The notes beneath the pieces were generated by a model. That model did no database searches and was not told the origin of the DNA. It saw only the letters and a program-made list of their open reading frames with translations. Position numbers and translations under genes: made by a program. A DNA stretch of 16,684 nucleotides from CALHVX01 sp051027215 (lineage in GTDB: Bacteria; Pseudomonadota; Gammaproteobacteria; Pseudomonadales; Azotimanducaceae), in contig JBPCXR010000173.1 of assembly GCA_051027215.1 (NCBI GenBank), positions 1 to 16,684 of the forward strand. Direction: 5' to 3'. This document shows positions 15,935 to 16,684 of this stretch, one piece after another; positions within the stretch are counted from its first letter, which is position 1; each line of letters begins with the position of its first letter.

Positions 15935-16345
15935 ATGTCTACAACGTATCTACAGAAGTCCCCCATGGGACAAGCCCTTAAGAGACAGCAGGGTTTCACC
16001 TTGATGGAACTGATGGTGGCGATGGCAATCATCGCGATTCTCGGTGCGATCACTGTACCGCTGTATCGGGATTACATTGAGACCTCCCAGGAAGGCGTGT
16101 TAATTAAGAACATGTCCACCATCGAGGTGTTTCAGGAAGATTTTCGCATGCGCAACGGCGCCTATGCCGTCAACATGGCAGACAAGGCGGCTATTACCGC
16201 AGCAACTGGCTGGACCCCGCGCGACAGTGCTGAATACACCTACAGCATTGCCAATAGCGACGGCACCTTCTATCGCCTCACCGGCATCGATGGCGAAGGC
16301 AATACGGTTTGCGTGGAGTTTCCCTCGAAAACCCCATGTCCTTGA
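15935..16345 (+). CDS. Second type IV pilin (minor or alternative pilin)
   Basis: A type IV prepilin on the same strand as pilA. With the ATG at 15935 (GAGG 10 nt upstream) it has 136 residues and a 20-residue leader ending KRQQG. The ATG at 15965 would give a 10-residue leader (MGQALKRQQG), nearer the family norm, but lacks a ribosome binding site; the start is open. The mature protein begins FTLMELMVAMAIIAILGA with F1 and E5, then PLYRDYIETSQEG, sharing the YIET turn with PilA. The C-terminal part is short (116 mature residues) and has two cysteines in VCVEFPSKTPC. The 3' half resembles small PilE/ComP-like pilins only in general layout, so I give no symbol. No promoter is visible; it may depend on read-through past the pilA hairpin. 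Processing by PilD is expected. Confidence 0.87.
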   Translation: MSTTYLQKSPMGQALKRQQGFTLMELMVAMAIIAILGAITVPLYRDYIETSQEGVLIKNMSTIEVFQEDFRMRNGAYAVNMADKAAITAATGWTPRDSAEYTYSIANSDGTFYRLTGIDGEGNTVCVEFPSKTPCP

Positions 16346-16377
16346 TCGCGGCAACCAGGCTTGATTTCGGCTAAGAG

Positions 16378-16406
16378 TTTTCACGCTTGGCTAAAGTAGG
16401 TACCAT
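16378..16406 (+). promoter_or_regulatory. Putative promoter of the tRNA-Thr gene
   Basis: TTTTCA (16378-16383), exactly 17 nt, TACCAT (16401-16406); each hexamer matches four of six consensus bases. A GC-rich discriminator (CCCGCGCG) follows, as is usual for stringently controlled stable-RNA promoters. A start near 16413 gives a 5' leader of about 42 nt for RNase P to remove. Confidence 0.45.
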
Positions 16407-16454
16407 CCCGCGCGTTGCGAGGGATGGGCGCCGTACTACAACGGTTCCTCTGAT

Positions 16455-16530
<76 letters not shown>

Positions 16531-16623
16531 ACAACCAGCCAGCGTGGCAGCACGCATAATTTAACGCCCTTATGACTCCCGAGAATGGGTACTTGTTGGC
16601 CAATCGAGCTTAAACGGTAAGCC

Positions 16624-16684
16624 ATGACCCAATCTGCAACGTTATATCCCATCAAATTCTGGCAGGGTGGCATCAAAGCGGTGC
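16624..16684 (+). CDS. Start of an unidentified reading frame cut by the window edge
   Basis: An ATG at 16624 opens 20 codons (beginning MTQSATLYPIKFW) to the edge with no stop; GGTAAG lies just upstream. The stretch is too short to identify or even to prove coding. The 93 nt between the tRNA and this ATG show no terminator. Confidence 0.3.
   Translation, partial: MTQSATLYPIKFWQGGIKAV

Overview
The window reads as a chromosomal segment of a gammaproteobacterium of moderate-to-high GC. The evidence is the family content and gene order: the tail of the division/cell-wall (dcw) region (lpxC, dciA, an M23 peptidase, secA, argJ) lies next to a type IVa pilus locus (yacG, coaE, pilD, pilC, pilB, then divergent pilins and a tRNA-Thr). 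The pilus half has the order known from Pseudomonas aeruginosa. I cannot name the genus.

Layout. (1) 1-1736, accessory end: a partial DUF2784 membrane protein on the minus strand, a GNAT-like protein on the plus strand, and a small exported protein of unknown function on the minus strand. In most relatives ftsZ would be expected here, upstream of lpxC. (2) 1924-8832, envelope and secretion block: lpxC (+), dciA (-), an M23 LysM-less membrane-anchored peptidase (+), then secA and argJ (+) joined by a TGATG overlap. The 414-nt gap between the peptidase gene and secA holds two long palindromes. They share a conserved hairpin core but have unrelated, self-complementary arms, and they are the most unusual objects in the window. 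(3) 14792-8829 on the minus strand: a tightly packed run pilB-pilC-pilD-coaE-yacG-GDPD, with gaps of 26, 11 and 11 nt followed by overlaps of 4 and 35 nt. It meets argJ tail-to-tail with shared stop-codon bases. (4) 14793-16345: a 550-nt divergent control region with a textbook sigma-54 (-24/-12) promoter, then pilA, a strong hairpin terminator, and a second type IV pilin gene. (5) 16378-16684: a tRNA-Thr(CGT) with a plausible promoter, then the first 20 codons of an unidentified reading frame running off the edge.

How the genes work together: PilB (extension ATPase), PilC (platform) and PilD (prepilin peptidase/methylase) assemble and process the two pilins. CoaE and YacG are housekeeping genes that ride in the same transcription unit. 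LpxC starts lipid A synthesis, SecA drives Sec export, the M23 protein remodels peptidoglycan, DciA loads the replicative helicase, and ArgJ recycles acetyl groups in arginine synthesis. No CRISPR array, transposase, phage gene or recognisable defence system is visible.
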